Below, piece by piece: positions 25,421 to 33,231 of a stretch of 40,194 nucleotides of DNA. The notes beneath the pieces were generated by a model. The model searched no databases, had not been told where the DNA came from, and saw only the letters and a list, made by a program, of their open reading frames with translations. The stretch's first letter is position 1. Each line of letters opens with the position of its first letter. The position numbers were made by a program, and so were the translations under genes. Source of the DNA: Bacteroidota bacterium. Lineage in GTDB: Bacteria > Bacteroidota > Ignavibacteria > SZUA-365. The stretch spans positions 1-40,194 of the forward strand of contig JACZJN010000011.1 in the NCBI GenBank assembly GCA_014860565.1, written 5' to 3'.

Positions 25421-27394
25421 TCCCGTTATCCATGCGACCGTGCGCTCCATCGAATCGATCCACTGATTCGGGAAGGTGCGGAGGCCGTGGCCGGCGCCGT
25501 GGTAGACGACGAATTCGACGTTGCGGCCGAGTTCCTTGAGGGCCTGGTACATCTCACGGGAGTTGGAGATGTTGGTGTACTGGTCTTTGTCGCCCTGGAG
25601 GATGAGCGTCGGCGTGACGATGTTCCGCACGTAGGTCTGCGGCGCGCGGTTGATCCAGGGATTCTTCTCGTCGAGCGGCTTCTCCCAGTAATTGTGTCCG
25701 AGAAACATCACTTCGAAGGCGGGCTGCCACGAGTTGCTCCAGTCGGTGAACCAGCTGAAGATGCCGTACATCGACACTGCGGACTTGAACCGCGGGGTCT
25801 GGGAGATGGTCCAGTTCGTCATGTAGCCGCCATAGCTGCCGCCCGTCACCGCCATGTGGCTGCTGTCGGCGATGCCCTGCGCGATCAGCCAGTCGACGAC
25901 GTCCATCGCATCGCGGTAGTCGCCGCCCCCGAGATCGAAGCGGTTCGCCTGCCCGAACGCATCGCTGTAACCGGAACTTCCGCGCACGTTGGGCATGACC
26001 GTGGCCCAGCCCTTCGCGGCGAGGATGTGCGCCGGATAATACTGCAAGAAACGGTTGTCGAAGTCGCCGTAGGGTCCGCCGTGATAGGCCAGCAGCAGCG
26101 GCACGCGCGTGCCTTTCCTGTACCCGGCCGGCAGAACGAGCACGGCGTCAATATCATATAGACCGTCGCGGCTGCGGACGGTGATCACCTTCTGCTCGCC
26201 GCGGATGAAGGGCTTCAACTGCTCGCTGTAGTTCGTGAGCGTCTGCGTTCCTTTTCGATCCAACAGGTGAAGCTCATCGAGACCATCAACGACGGCTGCG
26301 ATGAAGGCGGCATCGCCCCTGGCGTTGAGATCGAAGTCGCGAATGACCAGGGCGGGATCGGTCAGCCGCTGCAGCGCACCGGAGCCGGGGTCGACGCGGG
26401 CAAGCACGGCGGATGTGCGTTCGTTGAACAGCGCGATGATCGCGCTTCCGTCCGCGTTCCAGCGGAAGTCCTCCACGCTGTATTCCGCGTTCGCCGTGAG
26501 GCGGGAAAACTGGCGTGTGTCCATATTCAGGATGGATATCTCCGTTTTCGCGAATTCGATGTCGGGTACGGTCTGTGTGATGCAGGCGACGAAGCGTCCG
26601 TCGGGGGAAACGCGTCCCTTGCTCTCGGGTCCGGGCATGCTCGTAAGCTGCTCGGTCTTTCCGTCGAGCGTCACCGCCCAGAGATCCCACTTCTGCTCGT
26701 CGTTGTATGCGCCGGTGTAGTTGGTCTGGTACAGCAGGCGGTCGCCGGATGGGAACCAGCTGATTCCTTCCGCGCCCGCATCGAGGTCGCGGACCTTGTG
26801 CACCTTCACATGGGCCACGTCGACCATCCACAACTGCTTCCCGGCCACAGGGTCGGTATTCACGGTGATATTCAATTTCCGCTCTTCACGCCGCTGTTCC
26901 TCGTCGAGAAATTCCGCGGGTGTGTCGCCTTCGGTGAGCAGCGCGATCCGTTTGCCGTCGGGGGACCAGACGTAGGAATCGATATCCTTCTCCAGCACGG
27001 CGAGTACCGTCGCCTCGCCTCCGTCGGCGGGGAGGGAGAACAGTGCGGTGACGCCTTCCTGCCGTGCTCCCTCGCTGTTAATGAACGGCCGCGAGGAAAG
27101 GAAGCACAGCCGGCTGCCGTCGGGCGACCACGCAGGATCGCTGCACGAGGCGTCGGACTGCGTGACCTGCGTCACCGCCCGGGTCTTCACGTCCACGACG
27201 TACACCTGCGTGCGCCATGCGTTCGCCGTGGTGTCGGCTTCCCGAATGGTGAACGCCGCGCGCGCGCCGTCGGGAGACAACCTCGGCGAGGACGGCATGC
27301 GCAGCATGGCCTTGTCCGTCGGTGTCATCGGACGCTGGGCTGGTGAGATGAAGGGGATGAGGATCAATACGAGGAGTGCGAATAGTTTCTTCAT
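25400..27394 (-). CDS. S9-family (prolyl oligopeptidase-type) serine peptidase
   Basis: This 664-residue peptidase starts at the ATG at 27394, giving a signal peptide (MKKLFALLVLILIPFISPAQ). The frame is open further upstream, but that would hide the signal. Residues 25-400 form the beta-propeller with TolB-like SPDG strands (PRLSPDGARAAFTI, DPAWSPDGSRLCFLSS, YVWSPDGKRIALLT). The alpha/beta-hydrolase domain has HGGPYGDFDN, the nucleophile S520 in VTGGSYGGYMTNW, an aspartate in LILQGDKDQY and the histidine in HGAGHGL. It should cut short peptides in the periplasm or outside, as acylaminoacyl or dipeptidyl peptidases do. Its last residues (TGPPAAAR) derive from the CGCCGCAGGCG repeats. It follows the M14 peptidase by 57 bases on the same strand and is probably co-transcribed. 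Confidence 0.93.
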   Translation of the reverse strand: MKKLFALLVLILIPFISPAQRPMTPTDKAMLRMPSSPRLSPDGARAAFTIREADTTANAWRTQVYVVDVKTRAVTQVTQSDASCSDPAWSPDGSRLCFLSSRPFINSEGARQEGVTALFSLPADGGEATVLAVLEKDIDSYVWSPDGKRIALLTEGDTPAEFLDEEQRREERKLNITVNTDPVAGKQLWMVDVAHVKVHKVRDLDAGAEGISWFPSGDRLLYQTNYTGAYNDEQKWDLWAVTLDGKTEQLTSMPGPESKGRVSPDGRFVACITQTVPDIEFAKTEISILNMDTRQFSRLTANAEYSVEDFRWNADGSAIIALFNERTSAVLARVDPGSGALQRLTDPALVIRDFDLNARGDAAFIAAVVDGLDELHLLDRKGTQTLTNYSEQLKPFIRGEQKVITVRSRDGLYDIDAVLVLPAGYRKGTRVPLLLAYHGGPYGDFDNRFLQYYPAHILAAKGWATVMPNVRGSSGYSDAFGQANRFDLGGGDYRDAMDVVDWLIAQGIADSSHMAVTGGSYGGYMTNWTISQTPRFKSAVSMYGIFSWFTDWSNSWQPAFEVMFLGHNYWEKPLDEKNPWINRAPQTYVRNIVTPTLILQGDKDQYTNISNSREMYQALKELGRNVEFVVYHGAGHGLRTFPNQWIDSMERTVAWITGPPAAAR

Positions 27395-27451
27395 GATGGA
27401 GTCTTGCGGGAAATGGAATGATGGAATGACGAAAAACGGGACGCGCATCGG

Positions 27452-29260
27452 TCAGCGTGAACGGACCATCTCATCGAATTCTTCTGACGTCACCATCGGC
27501 AATGCCTGAAATTTCATTCCTCGCCCGACAGGATACACGTTCATGTGCGTGTCGAACCAGGGAGAGCGTTCGTAGAAAAATTGCAGGCGCGCGCGCGGGG
27601 AGGCGGCAAAGGCGCTGTCGCTGGCGAGCTTCCGTTCGAATTCCTCACGCAGGGCGGGGTTGTCGCGGCTCATGTCCTCCGCGATTGGAGCCATCACGTA
27701 TTCCTCGAAATATTCCTTCTGTTCGAACACGGGTGTGAAGAATCCCCAGTACACGAACGAGTCGGGGGCGTCGGGTTCGAGCAGATTCACCGCGACGCGC
27801 ATGGCCGGCTGCGCAAGATCCACCACCCAGGTTCCGGCGGGGTAGGTCACGGTGTCGATGCGCGTCGTGGAAGTGAACTGCACGGGGAAGCGTCCCTCGT
27901 ACGGACGCTCGCGCCATTTCGCATCCGCGAATACGCTGCGTTCGACCGCGACGGTGACGGCTTCCGTCAACCGCTGCATGCGCACGGAATGCAGCTGCAG
28001 CAGTGCGGTGACGCTCTGCCATTCCTGCGGGATGAAATAGTACCGCGGCAGATGCACGCCGGCGACTGGGCGGACGTCCCCGAAAAACGGGATCTCGACG
28101 GTAATGGGACGCGCATGGTCCCACACCTCGTATTCACCGCCGGAGATGGCGCTTTTCCGCATTTCAGATGCGTATCCCAGGAAGGAGATAGTGCCGCTCT
28201 GTCCGACGCTGCGGAACTGCAGCGGGAAGGCGGTGGTGTCTGCCTCGGTGATGCGGCGCACGTCCTCTTCTTCCGCTTCCTCGATCGCGTCGTGAAGATC
28301 GCCGCTGTTGGCGTTCATGTAGCGCAGCACTTCGATCAGAAGACGATACGTGGCGGTGACGCGGTCCTTGTACGGCTTGAGCATATGGGTTTCGATCAGC
28401 AGGTTCGCCCGGTTGCGCACGGCGGCGTAGCCGGTGCTCAGTCTCGGCGCGGAGGCCCAGTCGACCAGTCCCTTGCTCAGATCATGATCCTCGCGCGGAA
28501 ACACGTACGGCGCCAGCGGATCGCCCGCGCGCGCCATTCCACGGAGAAAAGCGGCTGCGAGTTTTTTCTCCCATGCCGAAACCGGCGGGGCCATGTTGCC
28601 GTGGGTTTCCATGGCATAGGTCGCGTTGTACTGGAAGTCGATGCCATCGGTCACATGGCAGTCGATGAGCATGTCCACTCCCCAGGCGTTGAACGTGCGC
28701 AGCCATGCGCGCATTTCAGGCGCGTCTGCTTTCATGTAATCGCGGTTGAGGTTGAGATTCTGCGCGGTTGTGCGCCAGCCCATTTCTTCCGGGCCGTTCT
28801 GGTTGATGCGGTTGTAGGGACTGATGCGTTCGTGACCGTCGAGATTGAAGATCGGCATGAACAGCACGATGACATCGTCGGCAAGGTCGGCCAGCGATCC
28901 CGTGATCGCGATTTCGCGCAGCAGCATCATCGACGCATCCTTGCCGTCGATTTCACCGGCGTGAATGCCGCTCTGGATCAGGACAACCTCCTTGCCGCTT
29001 TTTCGTGCCGCCTCGGGAGTGAAGCAGCCGTCTTTTGAAAGGATGACCAGCGGCATCTTACGTCCCTCGGGCGTCGTGCCGAAGAACTGCAGCTCCACCC
29101 ACGCGGAAGCGCTGTCGAGGCGCTGCAGGTAGGCGAGCGTGTGCTGGTAGTCGGGACTGGCGACGCCGCCCGAGCGTTCGTAATCGGTGAGCCAGCCCTG
29201 CTGTGCGAATGCCGGGACGGCGAGCGCAAGCAGGAGTATGCCGATGCTGAAGTGTTTCAT
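27452..29260 (-). CDS. M14-family zinc carboxypeptidase, secreted
   Basis: This 602-residue protein starts at the ATG at 29260, which gives a clean signal peptide (MKHFSIGILLLALAVPAFAQ). An upstream extension would be read through a palindromic repeat and is rejected. The M14 zinc site is H100-A-G-E103 in SGIHAGEIDGKD and H202 in DCHVTDG. The substrate-binding arginine block is NLNLNRDYMKADAPEM. A candidate catalytic glutamate lies in NLLIETHMLKPY. The C-terminal 250 residues are a beta-rich extension without a sorting domain. It should remove C-terminal amino acids from peptides outside the cytoplasm and pairs logically with the S9 peptidase downstream. No Shine-Dalgarno sequence is visible. 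Confidence 0.92.
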   Translation of the reverse strand: MKHFSIGILLLALAVPAFAQQGWLTDYERSGGVASPDYQHTLAYLQRLDSASAWVELQFFGTTPEGRKMPLVILSKDGCFTPEAARKSGKEVVLIQSGIHAGEIDGKDASMMLLREIAITGSLADLADDVIVLFMPIFNLDGHERISPYNRINQNGPEEMGWRTTAQNLNLNRDYMKADAPEMRAWLRTFNAWGVDMLIDCHVTDGIDFQYNATYAMETHGNMAPPVSAWEKKLAAAFLRGMARAGDPLAPYVFPREDHDLSKGLVDWASAPRLSTGYAAVRNRANLLIETHMLKPYKDRVTATYRLLIEVLRYMNANSGDLHDAIEEAEEEDVRRITEADTTAFPLQFRSVGQSGTISFLGYASEMRKSAISGGEYEVWDHARPITVEIPFFGDVRPVAGVHLPRYYFIPQEWQSVTALLQLHSVRMQRLTEAVTVAVERSVFADAKWRERPYEGRFPVQFTSTTRIDTVTYPAGTWVVDLAQPAMRVAVNLLEPDAPDSFVYWGFFTPVFEQKEYFEEYVMAPIAEDMSRDNPALREEFERKLASDSAFAASPRARLQFFYERSPWFDTHMNVYPVGRGMKFQALPMVTSEEFDEMVRSR

Positions 29261-29289
29261 GATGTACGGGGTAGTGGGAGAAGCAAAAC

Positions 29290-29319
29290 CTGTAGGGGCG
29301 CAGCATGCTGCGCCCCTAC
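29290..29319. repeat. 30-bp perfect palindrome, copy 2
   Basis: TGTAGGGGCGCAGCA joined to TGCTGCGCCCCTACA, with the same 28-bp core as at 9455-9482. Only the outermost pair differs (T-A here, C-G there). It lies between the Bax-inhibitor-like gene and the M14 peptidase. Confidence 0.9.
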
Positions 29320-29380
29320 ACACGTGACGATAATTTATCTGTTGTATCGGGAATTCACAACGTCCGCGCGCGGCGCGCTG

Positions 29381-30118
29381 TTACTCCCGGGTTTTTGCGA
29401 GGAGGCGGAGGATTTCCATGTAGAGCCAGACGAGCGTGACCATCAGCGCGAAGGCGCCATACCACTCCATGTGGCGGGGCATGCCGGCGGCACTCATGCG
29501 GTCGATCATGTCGAAATCAAGGATCAGATTGAGCGTGGCGATGACGATGACAAAAAGACTGAAGCCGATCCCGAGCAGACCGCCTTCGAAAAGGAAGGGA
29601 ATATGTATGCCGAAGAAGCCGAGGCCCATCGCGATAAGATAAAACACCGCGATGCCGCCGGTAGCCGCGACCACGCCGATGCGGAATTTCTGCGTGACGG
29701 GAATCAGTCCCGCGCGATAGGTCACCAGCATACCGACCATGATACCGAAGGTGAGCACGATGGCGGGGATGACGATGCCGGGATACATGGCCTCGAAATA
29801 CGCGGAGAGTCCTCCGAGAAACATGCCTTCGAGAAAGGCGTACGCCGGCGCGGTGTAGCGGGCCCATTCCATTTTGAAAACGGTGACGAGAGCGAGGATG
29901 AGGCCGCCGATCAAACCGACGAGCATCTTGGCGGAGAAGCCAGGTGCCGCGGCCGTCGAAATATCGGCCCAGGTCCATGCCGCGCCGAGCAGCAGGATGA
30001 GGAAGAGCAGGGCGGTCTTGTTCAATGCGCCGTTGAAGGTCATCGGGGCGGCGTCGCCGCGCGTATTCGCGATGGCGCGGAAACGGTTTTCGCCGAGCAT
30101 GGGATTTCCGGAATTCAT
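29381..30118 (-). CDS. Bax inhibitor-1/YccA family membrane protein
   Basis: This 245-residue integral membrane protein has seven predicted segments (for example KTALLFLILLLGAAWTW, GGLILALVTVF, VIPAIVLTFGIMVGMLVTY and LFVIVIATLNLILDFDMID). The long variant with an N-terminal cytoplasmic RAIANTRGDAAPMTFNGALN is the one found as Bax1-I in many Bacteroidota and Actinobacteria. The conserved aspartates of the family lie in LILDFDMID and the last loop (PRHMEWYGAFALMVTLVWLY). Family members are proposed proton-sensitive calcium leak channels. The role in bacteria is unsettled. AGGAGA precedes the ATG. The gene is flanked by a hairpin upstream and a palindrome downstream. Confidence 0.93.
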   Translation of the reverse strand: MNSGNPMLGENRFRAIANTRGDAAPMTFNGALNKTALLFLILLLGAAWTWADISTAAAPGFSAKMLVGLIGGLILALVTVFKMEWARYTAPAYAFLEGMFLGGLSAYFEAMYPGIVIPAIVLTFGIMVGMLVTYRAGLIPVTQKFRIGVVAATGGIAVFYLIAMGLGFFGIHIPFLFEGGLLGIGFSLFVIVIATLNLILDFDMIDRMSAAGMPRHMEWYGAFALMVTLVWLYMEILRLLAKTRE

Positions 30119-30212
30119 GATACGCTGTCTCCTGGTTGTTCGGTCATATTCATCACATTAACAAACGGATTGATCGGGAAGTTCGAGGCGTGCCGTAAAG
30201 CCCATAAACGAA

Positions 30213-30239
30213 ACGTTCCCGCGCAAAGCGCGGGAACGT
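30213..30239. terminator. Strong 12-bp hairpin between lipoprotein and Bax1-I genes
   Basis: ACGTTCCCGCGC, loop AAA, GCGCGGGAACGT is a perfect stem. On the minus strand it would terminate the lipoprotein transcript. A run of A on the plus-strand side (CAAAAAATC) lies on its upstream side in that direction. Confidence 0.7.
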
Positions 30240-30250
30240 CCAAAAAATCA

Positions 30251-30280
30251 AATCCGTGATATCCGTAAGATCCGTGTTCA
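30251..30280. repeat. ACGGAT short-period intergenic repeat, copy 2
   Basis: Read on the minus strand this is AACACGGATCTTACGGATAT followed by CACGGATT, with units of 9-10 bases like the copy at 6965-7003. Confidence 0.55.
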
Positions 30281-30290
30281 CTTTCACAAA

Positions 30291-31070
30291 TTAATGCGGG
30301 GAACCCTGGACAGGCGGATGTGCGGGCGGAGTGTCGGCCGGCGCATGGGGATTGCCCGGGCTTACTTCCATGTCCTCATCGCCGCCGCCTACCGACGGGT
30401 GTCCGGGGGGCATGCCGCCCATGGGCTTCGGATCGGTGAGCTTCACGTCTTTCGGCGGAAGGAAGTCATTGATCGACGGCGAATAATCGGTATCGATCTC
30501 GGTTGCGGTCATGGTCAGTTCCTGTTCGCCCATGGTGATGCTCGAGCGAAGTGTCAGTCCTTCCCACATGGAGATGCGCATGCCCATCATCGGAAGCACG
30601 TACAGGTCGCAGATCTTGCCGAGCACGGTGTCCTTGCCGATCTTCTGTCCCTGGCTGCGGAGAATGAAGGCTTCCTGGAAGTTCTTCATTTCCTCGGCGC
30701 TGAAATCGCGCACCATCGCCGCGAGGCGGGAGGTGTCGTGCAGGCTGCGCGTTCCTTCTTTCGTCGCGATGTTGATCGTGTATTCGGTGGTGTCGTTGAT
30801 GATGTCAAGCTGTTTGACGTCCTGCGTCATGCCGCCCATCGTGAAGGTCATTTCATCGGTCTGGGCCTGGTACATGCCGTAATTGGCGATCAGATGCGTT
30901 TTCTTGCCGGAGGCGGCGCCGCCGTAGGCGTAGACGATGCGGGCGTTCGCCACATTATAGAGCTTGATTGCGGGAGGCGTCGTTTTCAGATCTTCGGAGC
31001 CGTTCTGGGAACAGGCGGCGATGAGAACGACCATCGACAGGATGGTCAGCAGGGATAACCGGTTGGGCAT
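30291..31070 (-). CDS. Lipoprotein, DUF4412-like, unknown function
   Basis: This is a 259-residue protein. A signal peptide ends in the lipobox VVLIAAC, so Cys20 should carry the lipid and anchor the protein in a membrane. GAGGAA precedes the ATG. The middle region (ARIVYAYGGAASGKKTHLIANYGMYQ, then DKKQ-like VKQLDIINDTTEYTINIATKEG) has the pattern of periplasmic beta-rich proteins annotated as DUF4412. I do not recognise it more precisely. The C-terminal 45 residues are Pro/Gly/His-rich (KPMGGMPPGHPSVGGG..., PAHPPVQGSPH), probably disordered and perhaps metal-binding. The tRNA-Val gene lies 40 bases upstream on the same strand. Confidence 0.75.
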   Translation of the reverse strand: MPNRLSLLTILSMVVLIAACSQNGSEDLKTTPPAIKLYNVANARIVYAYGGAASGKKTHLIANYGMYQAQTDEMTFTMGGMTQDVKQLDIINDTTEYTINIATKEGTRSLHDTSRLAAMVRDFSAEEMKNFQEAFILRSQGQKIGKDTVLGKICDLYVLPMMGMRISMWEGLTLRSSITMGEQELTMTATEIDTDYSPSINDFLPPKDVKLTDPKPMGGMPPGHPSVGGGDEDMEVSPGNPHAPADTPPAHPPVQGSPH

Positions 31071-31110
31071 AGGTTCCTCAATGTAAATCGGGATGGAAAC
31101 AAATCAATCG

Positions 31111-31185
31111 TGGGCAGTGAGGGATTCGAACCCCCGACCTTCTGGGTGTAAACCAGACGCTCTGAACCAGCTGAGCTAACTGCCC
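31111..31185 (-). tRNA. tRNA-Val (anticodon TAC)
   Basis: Read on the minus strand, the acceptor stem GGGCAGT pairs with ACTGCCC, followed by discriminator A. The D arm is GCTC-AGCTGGTTCA-GAGC. The anticodon arm is TCTGG-TTTACAC-CCAGA with TAC. The T arm contains GGGGGTTCGAATCCC. CCA is not encoded. The 75-base length is normal. Confidence 0.97.
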
Positions 31186-31299
31186 GGCACAAGACATCCT
31201 ACAAATATACAAAACCCGCATTGGAAATGAAGCGGCAATCCGGCATCTTTTCTCACCGGAAAAAAATCCCCCTGTTCAAGCAAACTGCAGCGAGGCAGC

Positions 31300-31596
31300 A
31301 TGATTCGAGTGACCTTTTTTATCGATCGAGGCGAGGAAAGCGAATCCTATGTAGAGCAGACCTTCCTCCCCCTCCTGCGCGAACTCCCGGAATTGCGCCG
31401 CATCGAGGCTGCGCGCGTCCTCGCTAGCGCGACCGGCGAGGTGCGGGCCCGCTTTCTTATCGATCTGCTTTTCGACGACGAGGCGCGGATGAATCAGGCC
31501 TTCGCCTCGGCCGAGGGACGCCGGATTTCGCGTGAAATCATGAATAACGCCGGCAGCGGCATCGAGATGGTGACCTCGGAATCCCTTGCCGGATGA
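31300..31596 (+). CDS. EthD-like dimeric alpha-beta barrel protein
   Basis: This is a 98-residue cytoplasmic protein. The order is strand (MIRVTFFIDRG), helix (ESYVEQTFLPLLRELPELRR), strand (IEAARVLASATGEV), strand (RARFLIDLLFDD), helix (EARMNQAFASAEGRRISREI). This is the EthD/dimeric ferredoxin-like layout. The usual N-terminal histidine stretch of EthD enzymes is not obvious, so the assignment is by pattern only. It has GAGG upstream of the ATG. It stands alone after the tRNA on the opposite strand and before rdgB. Function is unknown. Confidence 0.65.
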   Translation: MIRVTFFIDRGEESESYVEQTFLPLLRELPELRRIEAARVLASATGEVRARFLIDLLFDDEARMNQAFASAEGRRISREIMNNAGSGIEMVTSESLAG

Positions 31597-31672
31597 ACAA
31601 AAGAAGCGTAAGTTTTACTGATGCAAGCCGAAATATCCACCGTTGTCCTGGTCGTTCCTTATCATGGAGGAT

Positions 31673-31696
31673 GAGCCTTCAGGCTCGTCGTTCCTT
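31673..31696. repeat. Small hairpin and direct repeat in the rdgB leader
   Basis: GAGCC-TTCA-GGCTC at 31673-31686 is followed at once by GTCGTTCCTT (31687-31696), which repeats the bases 31651-31660. The 36-base unit may be a small duplication or insertion upstream of rdgB. Confidence 0.45.
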
Positions 31697-31714
31697 AATC
31701 GAAAGTCTCTCCCC

Positions 31715-32305
31715 ATGAAATTCGATACCATCGTCGTCGCGACACGCAATGCCCATAAGGCGGAGGAAATCCGCGCCATGCTCACCGGCCTGCCGGTCAC
31801 CGTGAAGGATCTGCGGGATTTTCCCGACTGTCCGGAAGTTGATGAGGACGGCGAGACGCTTGAAGACAATGCCCTGAAGAAAGCGCGTGTCGCGCATCAG
31901 TGCACCGGACTCCCTGTCATCGCCGACGATACCGGCCTTGAGGTGTATTATCTCCTCGGTGCTCCCGGGGTGTTTTCCGCCCGCTATGCCGGCGAGAACG
32001 CGACCTATGCCGACAACAACCGGAAGCTGCGCGCGGCGATGACGCAGGTACCGGCCCGCAGACGACAGGCCCGTTTCCGCTGTGTCGTTGCACTGGTCGC
32101 GAAAGGGAGCGAGCAGTTCTTTGAAGGGAAAGTCGAAGGAGACATTCTTTCTGCTCCCCGCGGTACGAATGGCTTCGGGTATGATCCGATGTTCCGACCC
32201 GACGGTTTTGATGAAAGTTATGCCGAGCTGAGCGCCGAACAGAAAAACGGCATCAGTCATCGGGCCCGCGCGATTTCCGCATTTATTTCATTCCTTCAAT
32301 CCTGA
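31715..32305 (+). CDS. rdgB: XTP/dITP diphosphatase (RdgB/HAM1)
   Basis: This 196-residue enzyme hydrolyses non-canonical purine triphosphates such as dITP and XTP to the monophosphate, keeping them out of DNA and RNA. The start is fixed at 31715 by the family N-terminus FDTIVVATRNAHKAEEI. The upstream open frame crosses a repeat. ADDTGLEVYYLLGAPGVFSARYAG is the metal and base pocket. FRCVVALV, GTNGFGYDPMF (signature) and SHRARAI follow in the expected order. The lipoprotein gene begins 12 bases after its stop, so they form an operon. Confidence 0.96.
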   Translation: MKFDTIVVATRNAHKAEEIRAMLTGLPVTVKDLRDFPDCPEVDEDGETLEDNALKKARVAHQCTGLPVIADDTGLEVYYLLGAPGVFSARYAGENATYADNNRKLRAAMTQVPARRRQARFRCVVALVAKGSEQFFEGKVEGDILSAPRGTNGFGYDPMFRPDGFDESYAELSAEQKNGISHRARAISAFISFLQS

Positions 32306-32316
32306 TTGAGGCCGAC

Positions 32317-33135
32317 ATGCGCAGTTTCGTACTCCTTTCGCTTTTCGCAGCTGCATTCCTTCTCGCCGCCTGTACGGAGGATGCGCCCACGGTCAACTCC
32401 GAGGGAGTGAAGCTGATGGCGGACGCCGGGTATTACCCCACACTTCCAGGGAGCACCTGGGAATACCGCGTCGACAGCATCCGCGGGGGCGTGACGCAAA
32501 AAGGCATCGCGATGGTGCGGACCTCCATCGGGGGCACGTTCTCCAACGATTCGGTCGAATATCGCGTGCAGGTCAATGAGATCACCAATGCAGCGGGAGT
32601 GGAGTACGACACGCTGTATGCCCGAAAGGCAGATGAAGGCGTGCGGCTCTCGAGTCCCGGACTGCAGTCGCTCAGCGGACTCCCCAGCCTGCCGGGGTTT
32701 TCCATCGGCGACATCCCGCGCGATTTTCTCGTCGTGCCGTATACGACCTTCCTCGGAACCTGGGACATCCTGAACATCGAATTCAACCAGATTCCGCTGA
32801 TCACGATCTATTTCCGGGTCAAGGGACGCAATCTCGGAATCAGCGATGCCGTGACCGAACTGCGCACCTTCCGCGATTGCGCACACGTGCAGTTAATAAT
32901 TGAAGCGCAATTCCCCAACCCGCAGAACCCGACGGATATTCTCAATCCGATCCGTCTCAACGAGACCGCCGATTTCTATTTCACGAGGCCGCAGGGACTC
33001 GTCCTCGCCGAAGGATCGGCCGCGGTATTCCGCATTCTGCGCGGAAACATTCCGCTCGATCGGACCTACCCCCGGGTCCGCCAGGAAATCACCGCGATGT
33101 CCATCACCCAGCCCGAGCCGTTCTGCCTGAAATAA
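32317..33135 (+). CDS. Lipoprotein of unknown function
   Basis: This 272-residue protein has a signal peptide ending in the lipobox FLLAAC (Cys19). Mature sequence soon reaches YYPTLPGSTWEYRVDSI, a pattern common in periplasmic or surface lipoproteins of this phylum that start a lipocalin-like or beta-sandwich fold. I cannot name a family with certainty. Rdg-like or parvulin features are absent. GAGG precedes the ATG. It lies 12 bases after rdgB and 96 bases before the first parvulin gene, so it may belong to the envelope-chaperone cluster. The C-terminus (ITAMSITQPEPFCLK) has one cysteine. Confidence 0.75.
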   Translation: MRSFVLLSLFAAAFLLAACTEDAPTVNSEGVKLMADAGYYPTLPGSTWEYRVDSIRGGVTQKGIAMVRTSIGGTFSNDSVEYRVQVNEITNAAGVEYDTLYARKADEGVRLSSPGLQSLSGLPSLPGFSIGDIPRDFLVVPYTTFLGTWDILNIEFNQIPLITIYFRVKGRNLGISDAVTELRTFRDCAHVQLIIEAQFPNPQNPTDILNPIRLNETADFYFTRPQGLVLAEGSAAVFRILRGNIPLDRTYPRVRQEITAMSITQPEPFCLK

Positions 33136-33231
33136 CGGGATGACATACCCACGCTTTCCCTTGCGCAGTATTGCCGGATATCGCTAATATTGAGCTTGTT
33201 CATATTTACCAGCAATAAACAGCGTTGAGTC

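Noticed and set aside
25098-25466. Small Glu/Phe/Pro-rich protein across the hexamer array
   Set aside because: It starts inside the reductase in another frame, consists mainly of simple repeat and has no ribosome site.
27545-29038. Plus-strand frame opposite the M14 peptidase
   Set aside because: It is composition-driven antisense of a gene with an intact zinc site.
29261-29323. Upstream extension of the M14 peptidase
   Set aside because: It would translate the palindromic repeat and bury a clean signal peptide. The ATG at 29260 is better.
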